A stretch of DNA of 50,446 nucleotides from Candidatus Woesearchaeota archaeon (GCA_021734865.1 JAIPIC010000006.1:1-50446); one strand, 5' to 3'. Counted from the stretch's first letter, positions 23,845 through 33,408 are shown. Translations and numbers: made by a program. Notes: generated by a model from the letters alone, not told the origin.

Positions 23845-26800
23845 CTTTCTTCAGAATACCATCTATCGGTTGTCCAATCCTTTGATTCTGGTGCTGTCTG
23901 TCTAGGTTGTTCAATTGCTCCGTTATTAAATGCATTAAGGGCTGCTTCCATCCTGTAAGCACCAATATCGGTCTGTCCATGCTGGATCACTGACGCAAGG
24001 TTGTTTCTCAATGCATTTGAATCCCAACCGTTCAATGCTGACATCACTTCCATTTCAGAAGCTTTTACTACTTCAGGCAATATGTCCACTTTGTGTCCAT
24101 TGATATCGATTTTACCATCTCCTAAGAGTGATTTATCAAATACATTTGTTTTGTCTGTAATTCTCATGCCATCTAAAACTCTCCACATGGCAGTTTCAAA
24201 TGAATTATAGTCTGTTGTAGCATGCATCTGAGGTGTTTGGTTACCTGCCCATCTGCTAATTTGTGGTGCCCATTCTGATCCTGTATTCATCAGTGGATTA
24301 TCTTCATTTCCGTTAACATTCCCAAAATAATTTGAGTCTATTGATGATAATCCTCTGGATGTCCAGTCAAGATAATTTGATACTGATTCTGGATTAACAT
24401 TCAATGCATTTGCAATGTTTCTTGGGTTATTAAAAAGGTCATTTGTAATACCAACCTGTGCAGTGTGAGCTGTCGGGACTGTTCCAAAGATATTTGTATC
24501 AACAAGTCGACCGATTGTTTTTCCTGGTCTGCCAGCTACATCACTTACTACATCCATCAGTCCATTGGGAAGATTCTTTGGATCAATGTTTAGATCATGG
24601 TATGTGACTAGCATCTGTCCATTTGGTGATATTCCTAAGACCGAATCTCGGATATTTCCATCAACATTTGAAGAGAATCCTATTCTTTGAGCTTCAGAAG
24701 GGCCGATGTAAAAGTTGCCTGTGTCCCCTCTTTCTGTCATAATAACAGCCATACGGTCCTGATCTGATACTGTTCCCATCTTACCAGGATAACTGTAAAG
24801 GTTTGCCTTGATTGCCTCATTAGCTTTTCCATTTGATGCATAATCATGGTCTGAAATTATTAGATCTGTTTTAACATGATCTACAGGATTCCATCCTGGT
24901 GATGAGCCTATTGAATATCGACTTTTCAGGTCAATTACTGCTGTATGTGCAGTTGACGTTTCTGTATGTGCAGGTTCTACTACCGGTGCTGTATGAACAA
25001 CAGCTTGTACTGGTTTTGCATCACTGCCTGGGAAGATTACATTCTTTGGATCATATGTTTTGTTCGTGACAGATGATATCCATTTGAGCATTTTTGGGTC
25101 TGTGGCTGCATCTCCATCATGGTCGGTTGCGAGTGCAAAACCTGCTCCCCATTTACTGTGTGCCCAATCAAAGCCCTTGGCAGCTTCATCGTTCCAAGCG
25201 AGAACACCTTTTTCTAATTCAGTTGGTGTTATTTTATGATACATATTTTCTCTTTTGCCGTCCCCGTCAAAGTCTCCATAGATTCTTGCCCACAGATGTG
25301 TTTCCTGTTTAGGATTAGAACTTGGATCAAGCATTGTTTGACCCATTTCTCTGGCGATATTATTTATCCTCATGAAATATGTGCCATCATTGCTCATTGA
25401 AAGTGAAGCTTTTGTGGATCCGCCATGTGAATTAAGTGCTGACTCAAGGCCATTTAATCTTGCAACTTCAGATTGTTCCAAAATTGTTGTATCAACTTTC
25501 CCTGAGTATGGGGCAATATTTTTCCAACTGTTATGAGACTGATTCCATAGGTTATCGTCTCCAACATGTACAACTGTGCGAGGAGATGATATTGTATTTC
25601 CAGAGGAATCTGTGGCTTTGGCTGTTACAAGGTATGTTCCACCATTAACAAGCGCTTTCTGATTAGATACATCAGTCGGTTCGGCGTTATCAATTACGAC
25701 TTGCCTAGATGTGGCATCTGATGCTTTGAAATCAATTTTTAGATCATCTGTTGCGCTAATGCCAGTAATCTGCGGAGCCATTTTACCATAATCAAAATTA
25801 TACTGTACTATCAGTGTTCCATTTCCTGCCTGATCTTTTATATCCAATGAGATATCATTTACACGACCAGTTCTCAGAACTCTGTCTGGGTCATAACCTG
25901 CTTTTTCAAGAGATTTGACTATGTCAATTGAATCTCCAGTTCTGACTAGATTATCAGCAGATACTGAGGATGTTACATTTACAGCTTGACCATGCTGTCC
26001 TGGAACCGGGATTTCACCGACACGCACTGTGCTGTGGTTATAGAGGAAATCCTGCTTTGTGGTATTATCATTTAATCCTTCAATTTTTAGGAGAGGATTT
26101 GTCATTCCTACTACACTTACTCCATGTGATGAAGGGGCCTGGCTGTCATAAAGGAAATTGCCGATTGTAGCTTCAGTTTTGTTGCCAGCATTATCCATAA
26201 GGTTTAAAGTAATAGGATTTTGAAATCCTTGATTTAGAACCTTATCCGGCTCAAAGCCTTGATTTTCAAGCGATTTGATAATATTGACTATACCATTATC
26301 ATATGCAATATGTTCACCGGTGATTTCAGCACCAGATGCAAAGTGGATTGATCCGTTTTCAAATAATTTTGGTGTAGCTGTAACATTGTCTTGAAGCCCC
26401 TGAAATTTAAGGAGCGGTGTTATGAAACCGGAATTGTCCTGTACTTGTGAAATTGATTTATAAGTAGGTGGTAGTGTATCACTTCCTGGTGCATGTGAGT
26501 CAGTACCAGCTGATTCTCTGAAAACAGGCGGAACAGCTTTAGCATCCAACCCATCAGCGGCTTTGGCTGATGCAAAATTAGGTGGTACTGCATATGCATC
26601 CAATCCATCAGCAGCTTTGGCTGATGTAAAATTAGGAGGTACTGCATTTGCGCTTACACCATCAGCAACCTTGCCAGCCGGAGATGAACTCAATGGATCG
26701 ACTTTTGCCAAAGGAGCTTCTCCTGCATGGACCTCAGTAGGATTAATCAGATTATATCCCATAAATCCTGCTGTTGTGAGCAATCCAGCTGAAAGAGCTG

Positions 26801-27824
26801 CACCACTCAGTGCACCTGTCATTGTACCAAATGTTGATTTTCTATAAGATTCAGAGTTAGCTGACGCAATTTTGTTTGCTCCATAAGCAACTGCTGTAGA
26901 TGATCGTCCCAGAGAAAATAATCCAGCTGCTGATGCAAGGTCCCCAGTTGCAATTGCTGCTCCGACCCCCAAGGTTCCAAGCGCTCCTGTTACAAATCCG
27001 CTTCCTGTGTCGATGCTCTTATCTGTACCTATGCCATGTCCTCTAAATTCCTGAGCTGCATTGCTTGCTCCATATAACCAGGAGGTTGCATGTCCGATTC
27101 CTGTAGCCATCACTCCTGTAATGATAGCAGCGTATGCTGCTTTGCCTTCACCAGTTTGTGGAGTCATGGTTTTAGCAAGTCCTGTTGCAAACTTCATGGC
27201 TTTACTGTCACCAGAGCCCCTATAAACTCTAAGAGGTCCAGCATTCCAAAGGATGTCATCTGTATTCTTAACTGCTCCTTCGACTGAATATCCAAGTTCA
27301 TTTGCCAGTTTAACAGCTGTTTTTTTTCCAAAATATGAGTTAACACCATGTTGTTCAAGGTGTTTTGCCATTGCACTTCCTTCGATAACGTTGTTCTCTG
27401 ATATACTATCAAGTGTAGCTGCTACTCTATCGATCTCCTGAGCTTGGTATTTTGGATTAACATACTCATGTGCAAAGAAGACTGGTGTAAAAAATTTGCC
27501 GACACCTCGGGCGACCTTATGTATGGCTGATCTTTCTGTTTTATATATAGGAGCACCGACATCTACTGCAAACCTGACATTTTCCAAATGTGATTTATAT
27601 TTGTCAAAAGCACCTGAATCTGCTGCATCGACGCCTGTAGCTCGTGCGATATGATTATCATAAGCTTTTTGCGTTATGTTGTCAAGAAGTCCTTTAGCTC
27701 TATCTGCTGTTTTAAGTTCATTAGTTACAGCCTGATATGCTACATTAATAGAGTTTTGTATGTCAGAACCTGCCATATTTGGCATCGGTGCCTGCTTTAT
27801 ATCTGCCATTGGTTGATATGCCAT
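23841..27824 (-). CDS. 1327-residue multi-domain membrane protein, unknown family
   Basis: This is the first gene of the three-gene unit. There is no signal peptide. Residues 1-225 are mostly helical, and hydrophobic segments lie near 228-252, 276-305 and 333-360. A Pro-containing 18-residue repeat occurs three times (about 382-436). Two tandem domains of about 110 residues (467-575, 576-690) share PLLK-x-x-GL-x-DN-x-T, K-S-L-E-x-x-G-x-x-PD-x-VL and D-x-AGN-x-T. An Ig-like part follows to about 755. Calcium-loop-like acidic motifs are at 851-860 (DFDGDGKREN) and 901-909 (DHDGDAATD). The C-terminal 400 residues show no motif I know. It may span the membrane with a large outer part. ATG 27824 follows GGGGTGGGATC. 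Confidence 0.65.
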   Translation of the reverse strand: MAYQPMADIKQAPMPNMAGSDIQNSINVAYQAVTNELKTADRAKGLLDNITQKAYDNHIARATGVDAADSGAFDKYKSHLENVRFAVDVGAPIYKTERSAIHKVARGVGKFFTPVFFAHEYVNPKYQAQEIDRVAATLDSISENNVIEGSAMAKHLEQHGVNSYFGKKTAVKLANELGYSVEGAVKNTDDILWNAGPLRVYRGSGDSKAMKFATGLAKTMTPQTGEGKAAYAAIITGVMATGIGHATSWLYGASNAAQEFRGHGIGTDKSIDTGSGFVTGALGTLGVGAAIATGDLASAAGLFSLGRSSTAVAYGANKIASANSESYRKSTFGTMTGALSGAALSAGLLTTAGFMGYNLINPTEVHAGEAPLAKVDPLSSSPAGKVADGVSANAVPPNFTSAKAADGLDAYAVPPNFASAKAADGLDAKAVPPVFRESAGTDSHAPGSDTLPPTYKSISQVQDNSGFITPLLKFQGLQDNVTATPKLFENGSIHFASGAEITGEHIAYDNGIVNIIKSLENQGFEPDKVLNQGFQNPITLNLMDNAGNKTEATIGNFLYDSQAPSSHGVSVVGMTNPLLKIEGLNDNTTKQDFLYNHSTVRVGEIPVPGQHGQAVNVTSSVSADNLVRTGDSIDIVKSLEKAGYDPDRVLRTGRVNDISLDIKDQAGNGTLIVQYNFDYGKMAPQITGISATDDLKIDFKASDATSRQVVIDNAEPTDVSNQKALVNGGTYLVTAKATDSSGNTISSPRTVVHVGDDNLWNQSHNSWKNIAPYSGKVDTTILEQSEVARLNGLESALNSHGGSTKASLSMSNDGTYFMRINNIAREMGQTMLDPSSNPKQETHLWARIYGDFDGDGKRENMYHKITPTELEKGVLAWNDEAAKGFDWAHSKWGAGFALATDHDGDAATDPKMLKWISSVTNKTYDPKNVIFPGSDAKPVQAVVHTAPVVEPAHTETSTAHTAVIDLKSRYSIGSSPGWNPVDHVKTDLIISDHDYASNGKANEAIKANLYSYPGKMGTVSDQDRMAVIMTERGDTGNFYIGPSEAQRIGFSSNVDGNIRDSVLGISPNGQMLVTYHDLNIDPKNLPNGLMDVVSDVAGRPGKTIGRLVDTNIFGTVPTAHTAQVGITNDLFNNPRNIANALNVNPESVSNYLDWTSRGLSSIDSNYFGNVNGNEDNPLMNTGSEWAPQISRWAGNQTPQMHATTDYNSFETAMWRVLDGMRITDKTNVFDKSLLGDGKIDINGHKVDILPEVVKASEMEVMSALNGWDSNALRNNLASVIQHGQTDIGAYRMEAALNAFNNGAIEQPRQTAPESKDWTTDRWYSEER
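26527..26688 (-). repeat. Three tandem 54-bp coding repeats
   Basis: Copies lie at 26527-26580, 26581-26634 and 26635-26688. On the minus strand they encode 18-residue units of the form ADGLDAYAVPPNFASAKA; the two nearer the protein's C-terminus are closest. The block connects the membrane part of the 1327-residue protein to its outer domains and probably serves as an extensible spacer. Confidence 0.85.
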
Positions 27825-27875
27825 TATGATCCCACCCCAGGATGATTATTATTAAACAACTGATATGATAAAAAC

Positions 27876-27909
27876 TATATAAATGTTTTGTTTTGTTATC
27901 ACGTAACAA
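27876..27909 (-). promoter_or_regulatory. Promoter and palindrome of the three-gene unit
   Basis: TATATAAAT (27876-27884, read on the minus strand as ATTTATATA) is a TATA box, placing the start near 27853 with a leader of about 29 nt. Just upstream lies the palindrome TTGTTA-TCACG-TAACAA (27893-27909). An inverted repeat abutting the TATA box is a typical place for an activator or repressor. Confidence 0.5.
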
Positions 27910-28009
27910 TAGTTACAGTAGACCTAAATTAGTATATTTCATCTTTCTTCCCCTGCACAAGTGATTCTTGTAGCATAATTTAAAATAATATTTAATCATG
28001 CTATCAAAT

Positions 28010-28960
28010 ATGGATTGGAAAAAGATTTACAGCAGGAATATTGCGTCACTTTCCCCTATGTCAGACATTGGAGATGCTGCCTTTAGGAGGCTGTGTTATG
28101 ATGGAGGGTCAAAGATAAACATGATTCCTTTGGCCAATGTGTCAGGTATCAAGCGTAAGAACAAGCGTACGATGGAGATGATTGACCCGCAGCATGACAA
28201 AGGAAAGATTGGGCTGCAGCTGTTTGGAACACTTGAGGAAGATTTCTATCCATCCGATATATCATATAATTATGATTTTATTAATATAAATATGGGATGT
28301 CCTGCTTCAAAGGTGATGAAGGTTGGAGCAGGTAGCGAACTGCTTGTTGATATTAATAAGAGCGTCAGACTTCTTTCTAAATTTGTCAATAAGTGCGATC
28401 TGCCAATCACTGTCAAGATGCGGACTGGTGTAAACTATGTTTTTAATAATATTAGAGAAACAGCAATATTATTAGAAAATACGGGTATTGAAGCCGTTTT
28501 TATCCATGGAAGGACTAAAAAACAAGATTATAGTGGTTTTGCAGACTGGGAAACAATTTCAAGGTTTAAGGAAGCTTTTTCTATACCAGTTATAGGAAAT
28601 GGAGATATTAATGGACCTAAAAAGGCAAGTGAATGTCTAAACGTCGACATAAAATCACGGGTTGATGGTCTACTCATAGGACGGGCTGCGAGAAACAACC
28701 CAAATATATTCCATCAAGTAAATAAAGGTATCAAATGTAAAGATCCATATGAAACTGTAGCTATCTCTGGAGACGATATAAGACATTTCTTTCAGAAGTA
28801 TATCAAATATGCATTTGATTTTGATTGTTTCAGACTATCTACAGCAAAGAATGTTGCAACGAATATGGTCAGGTCCATGGAGAATTGTGCTGAAATCAGA
28901 CGTGCAATATCTGGATCAAAGGACGCCGAAGATATGACTGATGTATTATCTGCTCTATGA
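28010..28960 (+). CDS. dus: tRNA-dihydrouridine synthase
   Basis: Dus flavoenzymes reduce uridines in the D loop of tRNA. The 316-residue protein has the FMN-binding TIM barrel start (IASLSPMSDIGDAAFRRLC), the catalytic Cys in INMGCPASKVMKVGAG, the VKMRTG strand and the FIHGRTKKQDYSGFADW motif with phosphate-binding residues, and GLLIGRAARNNP. The C-terminal helical domain is shorter than in bacteria, as usual for archaea. ATG 28010 is 26 bp after a TATA-like TTTAAAATA (27979-27987), favouring a leaderless start there; ATG 27998 is in frame 12 bases earlier. Confidence 0.9.
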   Translation: MDWKKIYSRNIASLSPMSDIGDAAFRRLCYDGGSKINMIPLANVSGIKRKNKRTMEMIDPQHDKGKIGLQLFGTLEEDFYPSDISYNYDFININMGCPASKVMKVGAGSELLVDINKSVRLLSKFVNKCDLPITVKMRTGVNYVFNNIRETAILLENTGIEAVFIHGRTKKQDYSGFADWETISRFKEAFSIPVIGNGDINGPKKASECLNVDIKSRVDGLLIGRAARNNPNIFHQVNKGIKCKDPYETVAISGDDIRHFFQKYIKYAFDFDCFRLSTAKNVATNMVRSMENCAEIRRAISGSKDAEDMTDVLSAL

Positions 28961-29003
28961 ACTTCCAAAAACTATTTAATTCAGTTTGGGATATCCACAA
29001 AGA

Positions 29004-30200
29004 ATGTTAGTAGGTATTGTTGGTAAACCAAACTGCGGAAAATCGACTTTTTTTAAGGCTCTTTCTCTTGCAGATGTTGAAATTGCAAACTATCCATTCG
29101 CGACAATTAAACCTAATTCTGGTGTTGGATATGTCAAGATAGATTGTGTGGATACTGAATTCAATGTTCAGTGTAATCCCAGAGAAGGATTTTGTGTTAA
29201 TCATAAAAGATTCGTACCTGTGCAGCTCATTGATGTTGCAGGTCTTGTACCTGGCGCCTACGAAGGTAAGGGGATGGGCAACCAGTTCCTAGATGATCTA
29301 CGGCAGGCTGATGTTTTGATCCATATTATTGATGGTTCTGGCTCAACTAATGAAAAAGGGGAATCTGTGCAGAGGGGCAGTTATGATCCTGCTGAGGACA
29401 TAAAATTTTTAGAGACTGAACTTGACATGTGGTATTTAGGTATTTTTAAAAAGGTATGGGACAGATTCAGCAGAACCGTGCGGCAGGAACATGCCGATTC
29501 TGTAAAAGCTATCGCAAAACAGTTTTCCGGCTTGATGGTTGACGAAGATCTTGTTAAGGCAGGTTTCTCCGCTCTTGGACTCGATACTGACATATCTAAG
29601 TGGACTGAAGATCAGTTGAAGCAATTTGTATCATTCCTAAGAAAAAAGACAAAACCAATGGTAATAGCATGCAATAAGATTGATGTAGCTGGTGCTGCGG
29701 AAAATCTAGCACGTCTCAAGAAAGAGTTCCCTGACCATATGATTGTAGGATGCTCTGCTGAATCTGAGCTTGCATTAAAGGAAGCTAATAAAAAGGAATT
29801 AATCGAATATGTTCCTGGAGATAATACATTTAAGATTCCAGATAACTCTACATTAAATGATAACCAGAAGAATGCACTTGAATTTATTAGAGATAATGTT
29901 CTCGTTAAATTTGGATCTTCAGGAGTGCAGACTGTCCTTAATTGTGCAGTTTTTGATCTCTTAAGATACATCGCTATTTTCCCTGGAGGTGTAGGCAAGC
30001 TGCAGGACAAGGATGGAAATTACATCCCTGATTGTTACCTCATGCCCCCTAATTCAACTGCTCTTGATTTTGCATACAGGTTACATACTGATTTTGGAGA
30101 TAATTTCATTAGAGCTGTTGACGTTAAGACCAGGATGAGTGTTGGTAGGGATCATATTTTAAAGCACAGGGATGTTATCGAGATAATGAGCAATAAATAA
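29004..30200 (+). CDS. Ygr210-type Obg/YchF GTPase
   Basis: This 398-residue P-loop protein starts MLVGIVGKPNCGKSTFFKAL (G1) and has DVAGLVPGAYEGKGMGNQFL (G3) and ACNKIDV (G4). A C-terminal TGS domain of about 60 residues carries the ending HILKHRDVIEIMSNK. The Cys-rich insert (CNPREGFC) between G2 and G3 marks the Ygr210 subgroup found in archaea and eukaryotes. Relatives bind the ribosome; the exact role is not settled. The ATG at 29004 sits 27 bp after TATTTAAT (28973-28980), so it is probably leaderless. The upstream in-frame TTG at 28986 is rejected. Confidence 0.92.
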   Translation: MLVGIVGKPNCGKSTFFKALSLADVEIANYPFATIKPNSGVGYVKIDCVDTEFNVQCNPREGFCVNHKRFVPVQLIDVAGLVPGAYEGKGMGNQFLDDLRQADVLIHIIDGSGSTNEKGESVQRGSYDPAEDIKFLETELDMWYLGIFKKVWDRFSRTVRQEHADSVKAIAKQFSGLMVDEDLVKAGFSALGLDTDISKWTEDQLKQFVSFLRKKTKPMVIACNKIDVAGAAENLARLKKEFPDHMIVGCSAESELALKEANKKELIEYVPGDNTFKIPDNSTLNDNQKNALEFIRDNVLVKFGSSGVQTVLNCAVFDLLRYIAIFPGGVGKLQDKDGNYIPDCYLMPPNSTALDFAYRLHTDFGDNFIRAVDVKTRMSVGRDHILKHRDVIEIMSNK

Positions 30201-30272
30201 ATTACTTCAATAACGCATAATAACTCTATCACAAAAACTTTTTATATATTATTTCTTGATGTTCAGTTGAAT

Positions 30273-30905
30273 ATGCCCGATTTAAAGAAACTGATGATGG
30301 AACAGAAAAAACTTCACACTAGGCTTATCCTGAGTGACCAGTTTGACAAGATAAACCTTGTAGCTGGAACTGATACTGTCTATATTGGTAATAAACTCAT
30401 AAACACAATAGTAATCTTTGATAATCGAACAAAAGAGATTATTGATCGTGTCCATACTTGTGAAAAGGTGACATTTCCATATGTTGGTGGATTTCTTTCT
30501 TACAGAGAAGCACCTTCAATTGTCAAGACATTCAGTAAATTAACAAAAAAGCCAGATCTTCTCTTTGTTCGAGGCAATGGAATTCTGCATCCAAGGATGT
30601 TTGGAATTGCTTGCCATGTTGGTCTTTTTCTTGATGTGCCAACTATAGGTGTTGCTAAGAACCAATTGTGCGGAAATTTAGTCGAAAACTCAATTTACAT
30701 TGAAAAAACATGTGTTGGAAGAGGTATTGTATCAAAGAAGAATGCTAAACCAATATACATCTCGCCTGGTCATCGAGTGTCTATGAAATCTGCATGCGAA
30801 ATAACTAAAGAATGGCTCACAGATTATAAAATGCCTTTACCGTTGCATAAAGCCCATTCTTATGCTTCAAAAATAAAGAATAAATTAAAGACTACTTTAT
30901 CCTAA
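30273..30905 (+). CDS. nfi: Endonuclease V homologue with a substituted catalytic Asp
   Basis: Endonuclease V cuts near deoxyinosine or inosine. The 210-residue protein keeps the family frame: AGTDTVY (first catalytic Asp), GGFLSYREAP (catalytic Glu) and HPRMFGIACHVGL, followed by GVAKNQLCG and SPGHRVS. The third metal ligand is changed: where the family reads VDGHGIAHPR, this protein reads VRGNGILHPR, with Arg for Asp and Asn for His. It may be inactive, use another residue, or bind without cutting. ATG 30273 lies 28 bp after TTTATATA (30241-30248), so it is leaderless. The 3' end overlaps convergent fttA by 14 bp. Confidence 0.88.
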   Translation: MPDLKKLMMEQKKLHTRLILSDQFDKINLVAGTDTVYIGNKLINTIVIFDNRTKEIIDRVHTCEKVTFPYVGGFLSYREAPSIVKTFSKLTKKPDLLFVRGNGILHPRMFGIACHVGLFLDVPTIGVAKNQLCGNLVENSIYIEKTCVGRGIVSKKNAKPIYISPGHRVSMKSACEITKEWLTDYKMPLPLHKAHSYASKIKNKLKTTLS

Positions 30906-32787
30906 GTGTCTCAAGATTTCTTGGTGCTGCAGTTTCAATTCTCAGAGATTTATGAATTGAGCTTGCCAGATCAAGACATCGGCTGTTCTCTCCGTGATTA
31001 ATGATGACTTTTTTGGGTTTAGGATTGACTTTGTACAGATAATTCATCAGCTGTTTTCTGTCAGAATGATTTGTAATCTCTATTCTATGAACTTCCATTT
31101 TTATTAAACAGAGTTCCTGCTTATTCCCATTCTTAAACATGATCTCCCTTTCGCCTCTTTGGATTCTTCTTCCCAGTGAACCTTCACCCTGATAACAGCT
31201 GAATACAAGTGCATTTCTTCTGTCTTCTGCGAGTCTCCGGAGATATTCTACGCTAGGACCCCCAACAAGCATACCACTTGTCGCAACAATCACGCATGGT
31301 CCAGCTTCTTCGATTACATGCTTTCTTTCTTTTGGGCTTCCTACACGCTTGAAGATTGGTGATAAGAAAGGATTTGCATCCTTGTGGAAAATCTGTTTCC
31401 TGACTGTTCCAGTAAGAAATTCAGGATACGCAGTATGGATAGCTGTAATATCCCAAACCAGTCCATCGATGAACACATTCATATCTTTAAGTTCCCCAGT
31501 TCTGACCATATGCTCAATAAGAATCATGACTTCCTGTGCCCGACCAGACCCAAGAGTTGGCATAAGAATTTTTCCCTTCCGCTTGATTGTCTCCTTAATT
31601 ATATTTGCGAGAGAATCATCAGTATCTTTTCTTGAAGGCAGTACATTTTCACGACCTCCATATGTGGATTCTACAATCATTGTCTCAAGTCTAGGGAATG
31701 TTGTATGGGCTGCATCCAATAGCATCGACTTCCCGTATTTCATATCTCCAGTGTACAAGAGATTATGCAATCCATTACCAATGTGCATATGCACAAGACT
31801 AGAACCTAGTATATGCCCAGCATTATAGAGTGTAACTCTAATATCTGGTGTAACATCAGTAACCTCCTCATAATCAAGACAGATAGTATGTTTTACCATC
31901 TCTTTAATCTCATCACTGGTATATATCGGGTCTTTACCCTCTGATCTCATAATTTTAACATAATCCAGCATCAAAAGGCTCATGACGTCACGGGTTGGTT
32001 TAGTGCAATAGACCGGGCCCCTATATCCAAATTTAAACAAATATGGAAGAAAACCACAATGGTCTGTATGGCTGTGTGAAATTATTACAGCATCAAGTTC
32101 ATTAATATTAAATTCCGGAACTTCCAAAAAAGGATAAGCTTCTGAATCACTTGTTACATCAACACCACAGTCCAACAGGATTCTGGACTCTGGTGTCTGA
32201 AGGAAAAGGCAACTTCTTCCTACCTGTCTTCCTCCTCCAAGAAAAGTCAGTCTTACCCATTCATTCTTTTTTTCGCGTATCCATCCATCATAGATTCTGT
32301 GTCCAGTCTGGTTTAGGAATTTCTTCCTGTGATCACTGTGTTCAAATAGTACGCTTCTAATATTATCAATAATATTTGATTTAATAGCAGGTGTTCGTTT
32401 TATTGTCGGTACCCAATATGTTTTGTACTTAATATCTCGTAGAATAGAACCTTGTTTTCCAATCGCAAGACCTGGTTTTTCGGTCTCAACAATCACCATT
32501 GACCGTGGAGGGTCAAATTTAATGCTTGCTATTCCTGATTCTTCCGGTATTACCTTACGAATGTATTTCTCAGCTTTTTCCATGTCCATGCACATGGATG
32601 GATCTGGACGAAGTTCCACTCTTTTCTTGATAGCGTGCACAATGGTCTTAATCAGTCCATTATTGTCTTTGAAGAACTTTTCATCCTTTGTATAGAGAAC
32701 TATATTAGCTCCTTCAAACTGGGCTTCGCTTATCCGGTCTTCAGAGTCCGGTATATGCTTAAATATCTCTTTTATAATCTTGCTCAT
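30892..32787 (-). CDS. fttA: FttA (aCPSF1), beta-CASP termination ribonuclease
   Basis: FttA is the archaeal relative of CPSF73 that cuts nascent RNA and releases RNA polymerase. The 631-residue protein has N-terminal KH domains (about residues 1-145, with IGKQGSILRDI). Then comes a metallo-beta-lactamase core with SHSHTDHCGFLPYL (zinc ligands), AGHILGSSLVHMHI and YTGDMKYG, and a beta-CASP part with ESTYGGREN, TSGMLVGGPS and the C-terminal NHSDRKQL and INHGENS motifs. The full set of metal ligands appears intact. It lies 12 bp behind psmB, a pairing seen in many archaea. The U-rich tracts after operons in this window are the kind of signal it recognises. Confidence 0.96.
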   Translation of the reverse strand: MSKIIKEIFKHIPDSEDRISEAQFEGANIVLYTKDEKFFKDNNGLIKTIVHAIKKRVELRPDPSMCMDMEKAEKYIRKVIPEESGIASIKFDPPRSMVIVETEKPGLAIGKQGSILRDIKYKTYWVPTIKRTPAIKSNIIDNIRSVLFEHSDHRKKFLNQTGHRIYDGWIREKKNEWVRLTFLGGGRQVGRSCLFLQTPESRILLDCGVDVTSDSEAYPFLEVPEFNINELDAVIISHSHTDHCGFLPYLFKFGYRGPVYCTKPTRDVMSLLMLDYVKIMRSEGKDPIYTSDEIKEMVKHTICLDYEEVTDVTPDIRVTLYNAGHILGSSLVHMHIGNGLHNLLYTGDMKYGKSMLLDAAHTTFPRLETMIVESTYGGRENVLPSRKDTDDSLANIIKETIKRKGKILMPTLGSGRAQEVMILIEHMVRTGELKDMNVFIDGLVWDITAIHTAYPEFLTGTVRKQIFHKDANPFLSPIFKRVGSPKERKHVIEEAGPCVIVATSGMLVGGPSVEYLRRLAEDRRNALVFSCYQGEGSLGRRIQRGEREIMFKNGNKQELCLIKMEVHRIEITNHSDRKQLMNYLYKVNPKPKKVIINHGENSRCLDLASSIHKSLRIETAAPRNLETLRIK

Positions 32788-32799
32788 TTTGTAGAAAAA

Positions 32800-33408
32800 T
32801 TAAATTTTAATTACGCCATCCTTAGTGATTGTTATAACATCAATACCATTTCCGGATGCAGAATCTCGCTGCAAAGCAACATTAACTGCTTTTCTTGCTA
32901 ATTCAACGCCTTCCTCGACAGATAACCCTTGCTTGTATGCATTTTCCAACAGTCCAAGTGCAAAAACACTGCCTGAACCAGATGATATGTAATCATCAAC
33001 TTCAGTAAGAGACCCATCAGGAAACAAGTCATACATCGAATATGATTCAGAGTCCCTGCCCCCCATAATGAAGTGTGATACTCCTGGTATCATAGAATAT
33101 TTTCTGATGTTTGAATATACCATATTTGACAGCAAATTTGCTGCGTCTTTGACAGTTACTTCCGCTTTTGTGCGGAATCTTTTGAGGTTTATCTCTGCTT
33201 TTATGTATTTTAATAGTACCTGAACGTCAGATACAGATCCAGCGATTGTCACGGCTATATTTTCATTTAGCTTGTGTAGTTTATCTGCTTTCTTATTAAC
33301 TATCATATGACCTGCGGTAGCTCTTTTATCAGCTGCCAATACTAGGCCGTCGTTGCACACAATTCCAACAGTTGTTGTACCCGTTTTTAGGATATTCTCT
33401 TCATTCAT
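32800..33408 (-). CDS. psmB: Proteasome beta subunit
   Basis: This is the proteolytic subunit of the 20S proteasome. The 202-residue precursor has a 10-residue propeptide (MNEENILKTG) before the catalytic Thr11 in TTTVGIVCNDGLVLAADKRA. The Asp and Lys partners are in AADKR and the KADKLHKL segment, and SGSGSVFALG forms the C-terminal active-site loop. The length is typical once processed. It is upstream of fttA in a two-gene unit. The promoter region was disturbed or extended by an inserted inverted-repeat element 72 bp upstream. Confidence 0.96.
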   Translation of the reverse strand: MNEENILKTGTTTVGIVCNDGLVLAADKRATAGHMIVNKKADKLHKLNENIAVTIAGSVSDVQVLLKYIKAEINLKRFRTKAEVTVKDAANLLSNMVYSNIRKYSMIPGVSHFIMGGRDSESYSMYDLFPDGSLTEVDDYISSGSGSVFALGLLENAYKQGLSVEEGVELARKAVNVALQRDSASGNGIDVITITKDGVIKI

